64,000 bases of DNA from Blasia pusilla. Taxonomy: Eukaryota; Marchantiophyta; Marchantiopsida; Blasiales. Of this stretch, positions 13,197 to 24,021 are shown piece by piece. The position numbers and the translations under genes are program-made. The notes under the pieces are model-generated. The model was not told the origin of the DNA, made no database searches, and saw only the letters and a program-made list of their open reading frames with translations. The DNA is taken from contig CM114271.1 in assembly GCA_050084515.1 (NCBI GenBank), positions 10,230,001 to 10,294,000 on the forward strand. Reading direction: 5' to 3'. How positions within the stretch are numbered: position 1 is the stretch's first letter; each line of letters starts with the position of its first letter.

Positions 13197-13481
13197 AAAC
13201 CGGAGGGAAGGGGGTGAGCGAGTGCCTGAAGCTTTGCAAAGGCGCGAAGCGCGATGTATGGGAGCTTTGCAGATGCGTGAAGCGCGAGAGTATTTGAGCT
13301 TCGCAAAAGAGCGAAGCGCCAAACTGACTATTGCACTCCCGGCACCAAGGCCAAGAACCCGCACAATGCTGGGACTATATAAGTGTCCCTACTTAACCGG
13401 ACGGGTATTTTCATGGACGGAGTCACCACAAAGTTGCGTAGCAGACCAAAGCGGGGCGTTCACTGAGATCGACCTACCAGC
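13197..13481 (+). other. Spacer with GCGAAGCG repeats
   Basis: Between integrase and the accessory ORF are several copies of gcgaagcgc / gcgtgaagcgcgag (13230-13320). This may be a spacer that carried an internal promoter or splice site for the downstream ORF, but no clear motif is seen. Confidence 0.4.
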
Positions 13482-15340
13482 ATGCCTCGTGAAGACTCCA
13501 CGTCCATTCTGCGAAGTGCGGCCATGCCCATGGTCAAGCTGTCACCAGAGTTGGTCGAAGAGCTTGAGGAGCAATCTTTGGCAAATTTCTTTCAAGAAAA
13601 TTGGACCTTGACATCCGGGGAACTCCTCAGGGAGCTTCGTTCCTCGACTGCATCAGCCAAGTTTTGCTGAAAGGGTTTTCGGTATCGAGCTCATCCACAA
13701 CAATGGACGCCGGATGACTGGCGAGCAACTTATATGCTCCCGGCCGCTCTAGAGTTTGAGTATGACACCGAATTTATGGTAAAGCACAAAGATTTGTTGG
13801 CACTCGATTGTGTAACGTCTGATCGCCTTGGCAGGAATGGCTACAAGGCTACTTCGTTGTCTCCGCCATTTTTTGGACAGTTTTGCAAGCATGTGATGAC
13901 TTTGTTTTATCCTGCTCGTTCTTACTACCTGACGAATAAGCTCGTCTAGATGTGCTATATCCTTTGGAATCAGCACCTGGACCCTGAAGCACTGGGAGTC
14001 GACTTTGCTTCTTTTGTGGACGGGCACGTACGCGCAATGCTGGAAGCACTTCATCCGAGCACGAAGTCCTTCTTGTCTCCTTTTTTTAATCCATCTGTAT
14101 ATTTATAAGCAGGAATTGACGGCCGATGAGGCGCTGGATTGGTCGCAAGTCACTCCCGTCTGCTTGCCAAGAAAGAGCGGAACGGTCACTAGTGGGAGCC
14201 GTGAAGTCACCCCGCCACGCGAAGCAGCCCCAAAGCAACATCCGCATACTTCGGCTTCAGGGAAGGCCGAGGAGTTCACCGAATAGCCAAGACCAAAGCG
14301 CGGCATAGTCAATTTCAAAACACCCTCTGAACCAGAGCCCGCAACTCAGGAGGACTCCGACAAGAGCCTCGTGCTAACGATCACCGTCCTGCTCTTCGTC
14401 TCATGTCCCAAACAGCCAACGATATGGTGTGGTTCCTGAATTTGGCTGTCCCGGTCATAAATCAACTACAACATGTTCTCCACCTGGAAGACACAACGGT
14501 GGTGGACCAATATTTACAAGCCCTTGATGACCTCAACTATAGGGCCCAAGCTTCGTTAGAGAACAAAGCACAGCGCAAAGTGGCGGAAACAAATCTTCAG
14601 CTGCGGGATCAAGAACTCGAAGACACTAAGACGACGCTTTGTAAAGTTCTAAGCGACTTGGTCCAGAGTCAGTACAAAGCACGGAACGCACGCCAATGGG
14701 AGAGCTTGGTGATTAACATGGAGTGTGGGGCTGATTTTTTTAGCTTCGTAGGTCAAGGAAGCTTCGCAACTGATTCAACAATATCAACACCAAATGCATC
14801 GTATCAGCCACGAATTCAAGAAATTGGCCACACAACATGCTCAGTCTTTGAAGTTGCTTCAAGAACATCAAGAAACAAACAAAGACTTAGTGGCACAGTG
14901 GTCGGAGGCTACAGCTAGGATCGTTGTCTTGGAGGCAGAACAGAAGCTGCTCAATGAAGTGCAGTTAGATCCGGAAGATATGAAGGAGTTAGTCGACGAA
15001 GCAGGCAAGAATTTCGATCATCAGATGAGCGAGGAGATCGCCTATCTCAACAAACATTGGAAGTGCCAATTTGACAACCATACGAAGTCTCTCCCGGAAG
15101 TTGTTCCCAACCTCTCGATTACTCTTGAAGAACTCCCACTATTTACTCCATCCGATGTCTTAGTCTAGAACAAAGTATTAGGAAGTTTGCTAGTTGTTAA
15201 CAAATGGCGAGAGAGAATGCAAAATCACACCCCCAATATTATCAACAAAACTTCCACTATTCATGGTCGTTTTGCGCCTACACATGAGTTTGATAGTTTA
15301 GATAATACTTTTATGGAATTAGAAGAAACATCCTGAAGTG
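13482..15340 (+). pseudogene. Gypsy family B accessory ORF (copy 2)
   Basis: A large but broken ORF downstream of integrase. It begins MPREDSTSILRSAAMPMVKL, has an LLRELRSSTASAKFC segment, then an F/YRAH..W block, DRLGRNGYKATSLSPPFFGQF, a Pro/Ser-rich basic middle and a long Glu/Gln/Lys-rich region that should form coiled coil (ENKAQRKVAETNLQLRDQEL, IVVLEAEQKLLNEV). It ends with an NIINKTSTIHGRF segment near 15.28 kb, also seen in copy 1 (NIINTPSTIHGR). At least four frame breaks. Two copies with the same order show it is a real part of the family. Function unknown. Confidence 0.65.
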
Positions 15341-15375
15341 TTCGCCGGGGCGGCTCACATTTGAGGGAGGGGGTA
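15341..15375 (+). promoter_or_regulatory. Family B polypurine tract
   Basis: ttgagggagggggta lies immediately before the LTR start and matches the tract at 4.73 kb. Confidence 0.75.
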
Positions 15376-16649
15376 TGTGATACCCAAACTTTCGTACTTT
15401 TGAAGAAATACATCTGTTTATTCAACGAAGACTTGTATATACATTATGGTTATGATTATTATATATTATTATGGAGAGGAATGAGTTAGATTAGAGTGAA
15501 TCACGAAGCTCCAAGGACAAGACAGAGAGATAGAAAATCAAGGATTTGCCTAAGAGGAGAGGAGAATAAAAAAACAAAGTCTAAACACCCAGCAAGAAGC
15601 TTTGGAAGGACAACAAAGCTCTGTTAAGCTCTGTCTATGAAGTGCTTTGCTCCTGAACGAAGCATAACGAAGCATGAAGAAGAAGAGAAAAAAAATACTT
15701 CGCTCTTGAACAAAGCTTGAAGAACGAAGCACGTGGAACAAGAACAAAGAATGGAGCACTTCGTCTTCAAATCAGGAGAAAGAGCTTCGTCCTCAAGCAA
15801 AGCAAAAGAGGTCCAGACTTATCAGCGAAGCAAAGCTAAGATTGACAGTGATTTCAAGCGACACATAGTTAGAACAGTTATAATAGGAATATGCGCAACT
15901 CTTTGTATCAGATAGGTACTTAAGACAATTTTGTTATGCGGATTCATAGGGATCTAAGGAAAAGAGAGGAGCACCATAAATCTAGGTAGTTACAAATGTT
16001 GAAGAGACACGAGCTTCATCAAGAACGCTTCAAATCTTTGGATTACTCCTACTTTAGAGAGTATTTAAGAAGCATGGAAGTAGCTATCATTATCATTCTT
16101 TTACGAAGTCCTCATGTTGTAGGAATGGTCCGAGCAAGGGAGTAGTACCCTCTTGAGCTTGTATACACTTTTGAAGCTTTCTCATTCTTGATGGAGTAGT
16201 AAAGCAATCATTCATTCATTTTGATGTGCGATGCTTATGTCTGAGTGTTCTTTTTGGGTCGGCAGAGTGAAGAGTGAATCAGGCAAACCTTTCTCATCAA
16301 TGGAATAATCAATATGGAGTTGTAGGAAATCTGTTTGACAGAGAGATGGATTGAATTCCGAAAGTAGGAGAAGCCAGCTTTCATGTTGAGGTCTCTGTGA
16401 GGTTTCTTGATATCGAGAGGAAATCTACCTGAGCGTGCTATCAACTCCACTAGAGAGAATTGAGAAAAGAAACCTTGGTACTAAGAAAGATCCGAAGATA
16501 TTGATGAGACATTGAATATAAATCATACACATTTAAATACAACTATTACAACAGAATTATAATTTCGAACTCTCTTTTCATCAAACAATGATCCTCTTGG
16601 GGATCGAACTCAGTAAACGACTGTAAAATTGAAACTCTTATACATTACA
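15376..16649 (+). repeat. Gypsy family B 3' LTR
   Basis: About 1.27 kb, starting TGTGATACCC and ending ...tatacattaca. It is the 3' LTR of the element whose integrase and accessory ORF precede it. It is closely similar to the solo LTR at 10.0-11.2 kb. Right after it, family C methyltransferase sequence starts in frame. The 5 bp at its right flank (aggag) do not match those flanking the solo LTR. Confidence 0.88.
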
Positions 16650-17345
16650 AGGAGCACGAGTCTCGTTCTCCAACATACATTTTGGAGAATGTGCCAATTT
16701 TGGGCAATTTGAGGCCTTGTGTGGTGACGAGTGCACATCAGGTGCGTACATGGATCGTCCTGCCAATGTTGTTGGATGCGGTGAGTGTAGGTTCACAAGC
16801 ACATCATCGGTGTCTTTGGTGGACCAACTTGGTACCACAAGAGGTTTTGTTGAGGGCGTATGAGAGAGTGGAGCGCCCCTCCAATTTGTTGGTGGATTCT
16901 ATTGTGGATCTTGGTTGTTGATCATAGGCAGTAAGGCACGATGATCGACCGCCGTTGATTGTGGTCAAGAGGATTGGCATGCCACGAGTAGCCTTTCCCA
17001 CATTGGTGAGTTTTCCTCCTTCCTATGCATTCAAGGAGGCCGGGCCTGGCTTGGTTTGGGATGACTAGGTACAGTTGGTGGAGCCCAATGCCGATGAGCA
17101 AGAGCGAGAGCAAGGGATGGGATTCCCCACAGGAGTAACTATCGTCCCTCTTAGAGGCATCATGACTTCATGTCTTGGGTCAGGCGATGGACCTGAATTG
17201 CTTGAATTGGATTTAGCTTAGAAGAGGTTGAGCAACGTCGTTTGAGGATGCGACAGATCACAACTACTGTGTTGGTGAGCCCCATGCCTCTCGAGAGGAT
17301 TGAGACAGTGGCTGGGGGCGAGACCTGAGGAGATTGACATACGTG
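16650..17345 (+). pseudogene. Gypsy family C C5-cytosine methyltransferase fragment (copy 2)
   Basis: This matches the C-terminal half of the methyltransferase of the 30-39.7 kb copy. Seen: YILENVPILG with the catalytic-loop ENV triplet (motif VI), DAVSVGSQAHHRCLWWTNL (motif VIII region), PTLVSFPPSYAF, VEPNADEQEREQGMGFPTG (motif IX region), and at about 17165-17210 the bases for VLGQAMDLNC (motif X). Stops and frameshifts occur after 16920. Motifs I and IV are missing because the copy starts inside the gene. It confirms that the enzyme belongs to family C. Confidence 0.85.
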
Positions 17346-18150
17346 TTTTGACAATTGCAGTTACATGGGCTGAAGCTACATCTAGGCAAGTGCAAGTTCT
17401 TCTATGGCCAGATTGAATACCTGGATCATACAATATACCCAGGAGGCCTTGGTGTGCAACCGACCAAGGTAGAGGCTATTTCACGCATTCCACGCCCTAT
17501 AGATGTGAGTAGAGTTCGTGCATTCATGGGATTGGCAAACTTCTATCGACGGTACGTCAAGGGTTTCAATTTGATTGCAAAGTCGTTGACCTTGTTGACC
17601 AAGGTGGATCAGAAGTGGCACTGGGGGGATGAGCAAGAGAGAGCATTTCAGCTACTCAAGGACAGATTGACATCTGCATCCATATTGAGGAGACCGATCA
17701 AGGGGCGTCCTTTCCAGTTTCATACCGATTGGAGCATATTGGGGCTTGGAGCTGTGCTCACCCTGCATGACAATGATGGAAGAGAGTTCATGGTGGCTTA
17801 CGCTAGTCGCTCAAATAATGTTGCGAAGGCAAAGTATAGCTTGTATGAGGGTAAGTGCTTGGCTGCGGTGTGGGTTATCGCAAATTTTAGGTGTTATCTA
17901 TCTGCCAAACCCTTTACCATCATTACTGATCATCAACCACTTAAGTGGTTGAGGGATTCCGATAAGCTTATAGGGAAGCTTGCGAGGTGGGCTCTTTCGT
18001 TGCAGGAGTATGACTTCTAGGTGGTGCATGAACATGGAACGCTCAACCAGGATGCAAATGGTTTGAGCCGAAATCCATGCCTGAGTCATCAAGATGCAAC
18101 TAGAGCTTGTTGGCATGGAGAGAGTGATGAGGATTTGATGCCAAGATAGC
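17346..18150 (+). pseudogene. Gypsy family C RT C-terminus and RNase H (copy 2)
   Basis: Starts in the RT thumb region: LKLHLGKCKFF, PGGLGVQ, ISRIPRPIDVSRVRAFMGLANFYRRYVKGF. RNase H follows: FQFHTDWSILGLGAVL, FMVAYASRSN, YEGKCLAAVW, DHQPLKWL. The first half of RT with the catalytic YxDD is absent: methyltransferase motif X runs almost directly into the thumb, so roughly 1 kb was deleted. A stop lies at 18018-18020. Confidence 0.9.
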
Positions 18151-19534
18151 AGGCCTGAGCCTATTTGGGCTTGTTGCTATGGAGAGCTTGATTGCTGAGA
18201 CTTTGATGGCGAGGTCTGATGGAGAGTCCTTAGATCCAAAGGCCGATCAGGAGATGATAGATGGTAGAGATATTCATGACAATGGAGTAGTCTTGGAGTA
18301 TCTGTGTGCACGCAATGTTGCAAGCACAGTGGGTGTTAGCGAGGGGGATCGGATCCTACAGTGAACCAGACGGTTCAGATGGGAGGGGACACATGTGTTG
18401 CGAGTTTGGGAGGATGGTAGAGTACCTGTAGTGCCTTATCCTTCATAGAGAGCAGGTTTAGTGTGTCATGCCCACAAGGAGTTGGATCATTCCGGAGCGA
18501 AGCAGACGTACAAGTTGGGCAGATAGAGTATTGGTGGCGAGGCATGCAGACTGACGTTTAGCACTTTGTTTCTAGGTGCATGGTTTGTGATCGGGTCCGG
18601 GCATCATTCAATGCTCCGACTCAACAATTGCATCCACTTCCAATCATGGGCTTAGGTTATAGATGGAGTTTGGATTTTGTAGGACCTTTACCTTTGACAA
18701 AGCGCCATAGTCGTTATGTGTTAGTGATGGTCGAGCACTTCTCGAAGTGGATAGAGTTGGTTGCATTGCCTGACAAAGCGAGTGAGGGAGTAGCGTATGC
18801 CTACGTAGATCGAGTGCTGAGTCATTACGGCACACGAGCTGAGGTGTTGACAAACCAGGATAGGTAGTTCTACGGGGAGTTTCAGGCCTTGTATGATCAA
18901 GCGTTCATCAAGCATCCCACCACGTCTCCGCTAGTCCATCCCGAGGCGGATGGACTAGCGGAGTGGGTTGTGCAGAGGGTGAAGAGAGGATTATGCAAGT
19001 ATGGCTTGCAGAGAGGTCACCTAGGAGATTGGGACCTCCTGTTTCTATGGTTGGCGATGGGATACAGATTCAGCACGTAGGCATTCTTAGCGTCTTTCTC
19101 ACCGTACTTGCTACTTTATGGCCGAGATCTAGATTTACTTACGGCCATTCGTTGAGATGTTGGTGAGGTATTGACCCTTGATGACCCTGATGTATGGATG
19201 CGAGCATGTTCTCAAAGGGCTGAGTTGTTTTGGAGAGTGATGCCCATGGCGTTTGAGAACTTGGCGATTGCGCAACATCGGGATATGTTGAGTTATGCGA
19301 CTATTAGAGGAGGTGGTTATCGACCTACTATCCAGAGGTTTCATCAAGGAGACTATGCCTACTTGTAGCAAGCTGCTCCCACGACGTTGGATGTGATTGC
19401 AGGGTGCACTATCTTGAGAATGCGTGAGATTTTGCCATCCGATGTTCTCTTATTAGAGGGACGCCATGGTATGGTTTGAAAGGACCATGTATGTAACTGT
19501 GGGCCACATCATCTTCCGAACATTGACGGTACAG
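18151..19534 (+). pseudogene. Gypsy family C integrase (copy 2)
   Basis: Seen: DIHDNGVVLEYLCARNVAST, a WEGTHVLRVWEDGR block, the HHCC zinc finger remnants near 18470-18590 (HAHKELDHSGAKQTY), the core WSLDFVGPLPLTKRH, VMVEHFSKWIELVALPDKASEG and AEVLTNQDR, then GYRFSTxAFLASFSPYLLLYGRDLDLLTAI with frameshifts, RGGGYRPTIQRFHQGDYAYL and ILRMREILPSDVLLLEGR. Several stops. The end is cut by a foldback insertion just before the PHD finger. Confidence 0.88.
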
Positions 19535-20088
19535 TTGATCTGAGAAGAGTGGTAAGAGGAGAGGAAGAGAGGAGAGAGGAGAGAAGAAGAGAGGAGAAAG
19601 GAGAGAGGAAGGTATTGCCAACCCCTAGGGCTCTCTTGGTTTGAAGAGAGTTTTCGACAGGTTGGAGAGAGGAAAGTTTTGACAAGTTGAAAAAGCAATC
19701 TTTTTCCAAAAAAAATTGGTGGTGAAAAAAATTTGATTTTTTTTTTGTAAATTTTTTTTAACGTTTGCAACCCATCGAAGTCCAACGGGTTGCAAGTTGC
19801 AAACGTTAAAAAAAACCCAAAAAGATTATTTTTTTCCTTAACAATAAAATAAAATAATAATAAACAAAAAAATTGTAACCTGTCAAATTCCAAGGGGTTG
19901 CACTAAGTTTCCTTGCTTCAAAAAAATCTCCAAAAACATTACGCACTTATTATCCATAATCTTCATATTTTTTGAAGAGAGTTTCAGGTTTTAGGCCCTT
20001 TGTGCCTTTTTTTTTAAACTAGACTCTCCTCTCTTCCTCTCTTCCTCTCCTCTCTTCTTCTCTCTTGCCAAAATACTAGCCCCCATTG
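19535..20088. mobile_element. Foldback/MITE-like insertion in family C copy 2
   Basis: A roughly 550-bp AT-rich segment splits integrase from its PHD finger. Its outer parts are complementary purine (gagaggaagagaggagagagg) and pyrimidine (ctctcctctcttcctctctt) tracts. A perfect 20-bp inverted repeat lies at 19752-19771 and 19796-19815 (aacgtttgcaac / gttgcaaacgtt cores with T8/A8 ends). No coding. Exact ends and target duplication were not determined. Confidence 0.6.
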
Positions 20089-20270
20089 GTCCGAGCTTAG
20101 CCGTAGTTCCTGCATGCTTGCGATGTATGTTGTGTGGTTCTGGCCATGGTGCAGCCACGATGCTAGTCTGTGATGGATGTTCGAGAGGATGGCATGTGGC
20201 ATGTGTGACGCCACCTCTCAGTAAGGTTCCTCACGGACGATGGATGTGTCCCAGATGTACATAGAGTAGG
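20089..20270 (+). pseudogene. PHD finger of Gypsy family C polyprotein (copy 2)
   Basis: The translation reads PSLAVVPACLRCMLCGS, then MLVCDGCSRGWHVACVTPP and GRWMCPRCT, ending at a stop. The eight ligands are all present in the C4HC3 spacing of a PHD finger: CMLC, CDGC, WHVAC, CPRC. PHD fingers commonly read the methylation state of the histone H3 tail. The domain is at the extreme C-terminus, where other Gypsy lineages carry a chromodomain. Confidence 0.88.
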
Positions 20271-20448
20271 TAGTTCTAGATTCCGACTTGTGTTTGTGAT
20301 ATGGATGACAAGAAGGCGACTAACGATGGGGCCACATGAGCATCTGACCTTCTTGCTCTTAGAGTCCAATTGATGTATATCATGGTAGGTAGGGATAGAT
20401 GGCTATTTGTGAGTTAGAGGGACCTAACCACTAGCTAGGGGGATGATT
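20271..20448 (+). other. Family C 3' untranslated region and polypurine tract
   Basis: Includes gttagagggacctaacc, also present (reversed) next to the other copy's 3' LTR, and a purine tract tagggggatga before the LTR. Confidence 0.6.
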
Positions 20449-20573
20449 GGAGATATTTTGGTACTTCTTGTCTTGTTGTTTGGATGCCATAAGTTAGCAT
20501 GGGATCATGCGTGTTTATGTGTATGTTCGATGACAACCATGTATGTTGTGTAGCGATGTGTATGCGCACGATA
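20449..20573 (+). repeat. Family C 3' LTR, first part
   Basis: Begins TGGAGATATTTTGG after the polypurine tract and runs to gtgtatgcgcacga. About 105 bp of it recur at 21088-21190, on the far side of repeat R1. It shares ...catgtatgttgtgtagcgatgtg-type sequence with the LTR start at 30.5 kb, but is diverged. Confidence 0.55.
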
Positions 20574-21080
20574 GATGTCACGTCTTTTAGGATAGATCCG
20601 GGAGATATAGTAGAGCGCCTTTGGCAATACTAGAGGATAGCTTCGGGAGGTCGAGGATTACATGCTGAGGCCACGGATAGCCTAAGAGAACACGTTTCCC
20701 CTTTGTTTTGGCTCATTTGGAGCCATATAGAGAAACTTACAATTTCAGGTAAGTTTCCATTTGTATTATAGTTGACTTTCCACTTTGGAAAGTGGCCCTT
20801 AACCTACTATTGGAGGTCAAGAGCCAAGGAGGTGACCTCCGAGCATAGGTTACTGAGGAGAGAGCTTGGAAGAGGGAAGGGGGTATACCTCCAAGAGAAA
20901 GAGCTTGAGAGCTCATTCTCTCTTCGTTGAACCTCTTGGCATGAGGCGGCGGAGCTATGGTCTTGCTTGCCTTATGTGTGTAACCCAAGCCTCTCATAAG
21001 GAGAGTGGGTTTGGTTTGACATTAGAGAGAGTGCACACCAAGGAGAGCTTGGTGTGAGATATTGAGAGAGATTTGACCTT
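20574..21080 (+). repeat. Dispersed repeat R1, copy 2
   Basis: About 510 bp, homologous to 7886-8545 and 50325-50795. It starts tgtcacgtcttttagg and ends gagagagatttgacctta. It lacks the GA expansion. It is flanked by a direct repeat of about 105 bp of family C LTR. Confidence 0.75.
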
Positions 21081-21087
21081 ATTTTTA

Positions 21088-21190
21088 TTGGAGATATTTT
21101 GGTACTTCTTATCTCATTGTTTGGATGCCATGAGTTAGCATGGGATGGTGCGTGTTTATGTGTATGTTGTGTAGCGATGTGTATGCGCAC
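21088..21190 (+). repeat. Duplicated family C LTR segment
   Basis: Repeats the bases of 20449-20573 (ggagatattttggtacttctt ... gtatgcgcac) with an internal loss of about 20 bp. Together with the first copy it brackets R1. Confidence 0.6.
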
Positions 21191-21192
21191 GA

Positions 21193-22420
21193 CACGAAGA
21201 CAATGAAGACAAAGATGGCAAAGACACCCTTTCCTTGTCTACCTTGAGTCTTTGTAGGTCTTTGGGGGTCTTTGCGTCATAGACCTCAGAGTCTTTAAGA
21301 TGGCTCCTTGACACGCCTTGCACAAAGAGGATTGGTTGTACTTATTCCCCCTCCTTTAGCCTTCAGTTGGGCACATGATATCTTTGGACATACATGCCAC
21401 TCATTCGTGTCGGAAATGCTTCTCCCTTCAAAGTTTCCACTTGTAAGGAACCATTCTCAAAGATTTCCAAGACTCGATAGGGTCCCATCTAGTTTAGTTT
21501 CACCTTCCTTGGGAACTTAAGATGTCGATTGTCATAGAGTAGCACCAATCCTTTCTCGTACTGATTGTGGTCGGAGGTTCTTCTCATAGCGTCTCTTTCT
21601 TTGTGCTTGGACTATCTTTGTATGGCTAAGAGCAAGATGTCTTGCCTCCTCCAAAGCTACCAAGTCTTCGTTCCTCTTTTTGGTGATGGCCAAATCTTCA
21701 TCGTTCCTTTCTTCTTCTAGAATCTGGTAAGTGGGCAAGTCCCATTCGATTGGAATGAGGGGTTGAATCCAATACGTCAGATAGAATGGCATGTACTTGG
21801 TAGTGACCTTCTCCGCTGTTTGGTAGGCGCAGAGTGATGTAGGGATCTTGGTATCCCAATCATAGGAATAGGTGATAATTAGGCAGTTTAAGATCCAGAA
21901 AATAAGCCCATTGGACTTTTCTGTCAACCCATTGGCTTTGGGGTTGTAAGGTGTAGTCTTCCTAGGCTTGATAAGGAAGTGGTCGGTCAACATCTCAACC
22001 ATTTTTTTTAGGATAGCCATATCTAGTAATTATCATCTCATATAGAAACTTGGGCACTGCCTCATTGTCATCTTTGCGAGTAGCCATTGCTTCCACCATT
22101 TTGGTACAATAATCTGTAGCAACTAAGATATATTTTCTGCGCGTCTGCCTAGTGGCTCGTGAAATAGGTCCCACAAAATCAATGCCCCATTTCTCAAAAG
22201 GGGCCAAAGGAAGGATAGGAACGAAAGGCCAACGAGAAGTCGTTGTTGGCCTTCCTTCTCTTTGACAAGCATCACACTTAGGGATGAAGAGCCGGACATC
22301 TCGATACATTTTTGGCCACCAATAGCGTGCGGCTAGGATCTTCTTAATAGTATTCTTGAGTGCATAATATCCTCTTGCATCCTCCGAATGCATAGCAGCA
22401 ATCACTCGAGGAACTTCCTC
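21193..22420 (-). pseudogene. Gypsy family B integrase (copy 3)
   Basis: Minus strand. Seen: the zinc-finger end IPKCDACQREG, the core DFVGPISRATRQTRRKYILVATDYCTKMVEAMATRKDD, frame break near 22020 before the second Asp, then YNPKANGLTEKSNG, ALCAYQTAEKVTTKYMPFYLTYW and the C-terminal barrel up to about 21350. The closest relative here is the integrase at 12.1-13.2 kb. The element is cut at about 21193, where family C LTR sequence abuts, so the 3' LTR and accessory ORF are missing. Confidence 0.9.
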
Positions 22421-24021
22421 TCTCTCTAAGCATCTTCGGTATTCTTCGTCCGTGCCAAGCTTGAATAGCACATCATGGCAAAGCTTATAGGGCCCTAACT
22501 TATGTAGAAACAGTGTCCGTTCTTCCGTTATCATGAGGGTTGGAAATCGGAGAGTGATGAGGAAGCGCATAATATCTCCATAAGCGGATCTTTGCAGAGT
22601 CTTCTTGCTGATTAGGAACAGATCTTTGTCTCGGAAGCTATCTTTGAGAGTCTTCATGAGATCAGCCTTTAGCTTCTTTAAGCGTGACAAGAAGTCCGCG
22701 TTGGTATGTATCTTTCCTGCTCTTGTTACCACGTCAAATGTGAATTCTTGCAATAGTAAAATCCACCAAGCAATCCTCCCTAACAAATCCGCTTTCACCA
22801 CTAAGGCTCGAAGCGCAAAATGGTCGACATGGAAAACAACCGTGTACCCCAGCAAGTAATGTCGGAACTTCTTGCAGGCAAAGACCATCCCCAAGGCTTC
22901 TCTCTCCCTACTAGTGTATTTTTGTTCCGTAGCCTCAAAGTTGGCGACCTGCATAGTATATTTGGGAATCCTTCTTCTTTGTTTCATCCAACCGGCTTAG
23001 TACTACTCCGATCGCAAACAAAGAAGTGTTTACATACACCTAGAATGTCTTCAGCCAATCAAGAGGAAGAAGCACAAGATCTGTCATCAACGCCTGCTTC
23101 AATTCCTCAAATGCTGCTTGGCAGGTGGGAGTCCATTCCCACTCCGTTGTCTTCTTTAGCAGGGTAGTCAACGACTTTGCCTTTATGGCATAATCCTTAA
23201 TGAACCGGCGGTAGTACCCTACATGGCCCAGGAATCCTCTTAGCTCACAAAGACTCGTGGGGGCTTCCAACTCCGCAATTATCTCCACCTTAGCCTTATC
23301 CACTTTGATACCGCGCGAGGATACTCGACGCCCCAACAAGATACCCTGCCTCATTGCAATGTAAGATTTCTCCAGGTGCAAAGATAGTTGTACTTTTCAG
23401 CAGCAAGTTAAGGTTAGCTTCAACTTCTGTAATTGCTTGGCTTCAAAACTAAAGACACAAAAGTCATCCAGAAAGATCTCTAGGAATCTTCATAAGTAGT
23501 CGTGAAAGATAGATATCATCATTCTTTGGAAGGTGGCTGGTGTGTTGCAAAGCCCAAAAAGGCATAACTCAATAGGCAAAAGTGCCTCAATCGATAGTGA
23601 AGGTAGTCAAGGCCCGGTCCTTCTCTCTGATGGACACTTGATTGTAACTTGAATATCCGTCCAAAAATGTATAACATTCATGATCGGCCACTTTAACTAA
23701 GATAGTATCAGTAAATGGCAGTGGGTGATGATCCTTCATGGTAGCTGCATTCAGCTTCCGGTAGTCCTGATAAACCTTGATCTTTCTTGACTGCTTCTTT
23801 GGTACAAGGACTAGGCCAGATACCCATTCACTACTCATCACAAGATATATGACTCTTGCTTCCAACCGCTGGTCAATCTCATCCTTAACCATTAAAGAAT
23901 ACTTGGGATTCAGCCCATACCGACGCATTCGCGCAGGCGTTGTCCCGGGTTTAAGATCAATCCTATGTTCTCCATACCTGGATGGCACTCCCTTCATCTC
24001 ATCCATAGTATAGGCAAACAC
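22421..24021 (-). pseudogene. Gypsy family B reverse transcriptase and RNase H (copy 3)
   Basis: RT copies element RNA into DNA. Seen from 24021: HRIDLKPGTTPARMRRYGLNPKY, SSEWVSGLVLVPKKQSRKIKVYQDYRKLNAAT, DHHPLPFTDTILVKVADHECYTFLDGYSSYNQVSI. The catalytic box follows as LDDF near 23470, in place of the usual YxDD, after frame breaks. Then KGIKVDKAKVEIIAELEAPTSLCELRGFLGHVGYYRRFIKDYA and RNase H (YTSREREALGMVFACKKFRHYLLGY, DHFALRALV). At least two breaks, near 23580 and 23400. Confidence 0.9.

Noticed and set aside
13482-15340. Envelope gene in family B
   Set aside because: The position fits, but no signal peptide or hydrophobic transmembrane segment is visible.
10010-16649. Pairing the LTRs at 10.0 and 15.4 kb as one element
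   Set aside because: The first has its own GAGTG duplication on both sides, and family C gag lies between it and the integrase.
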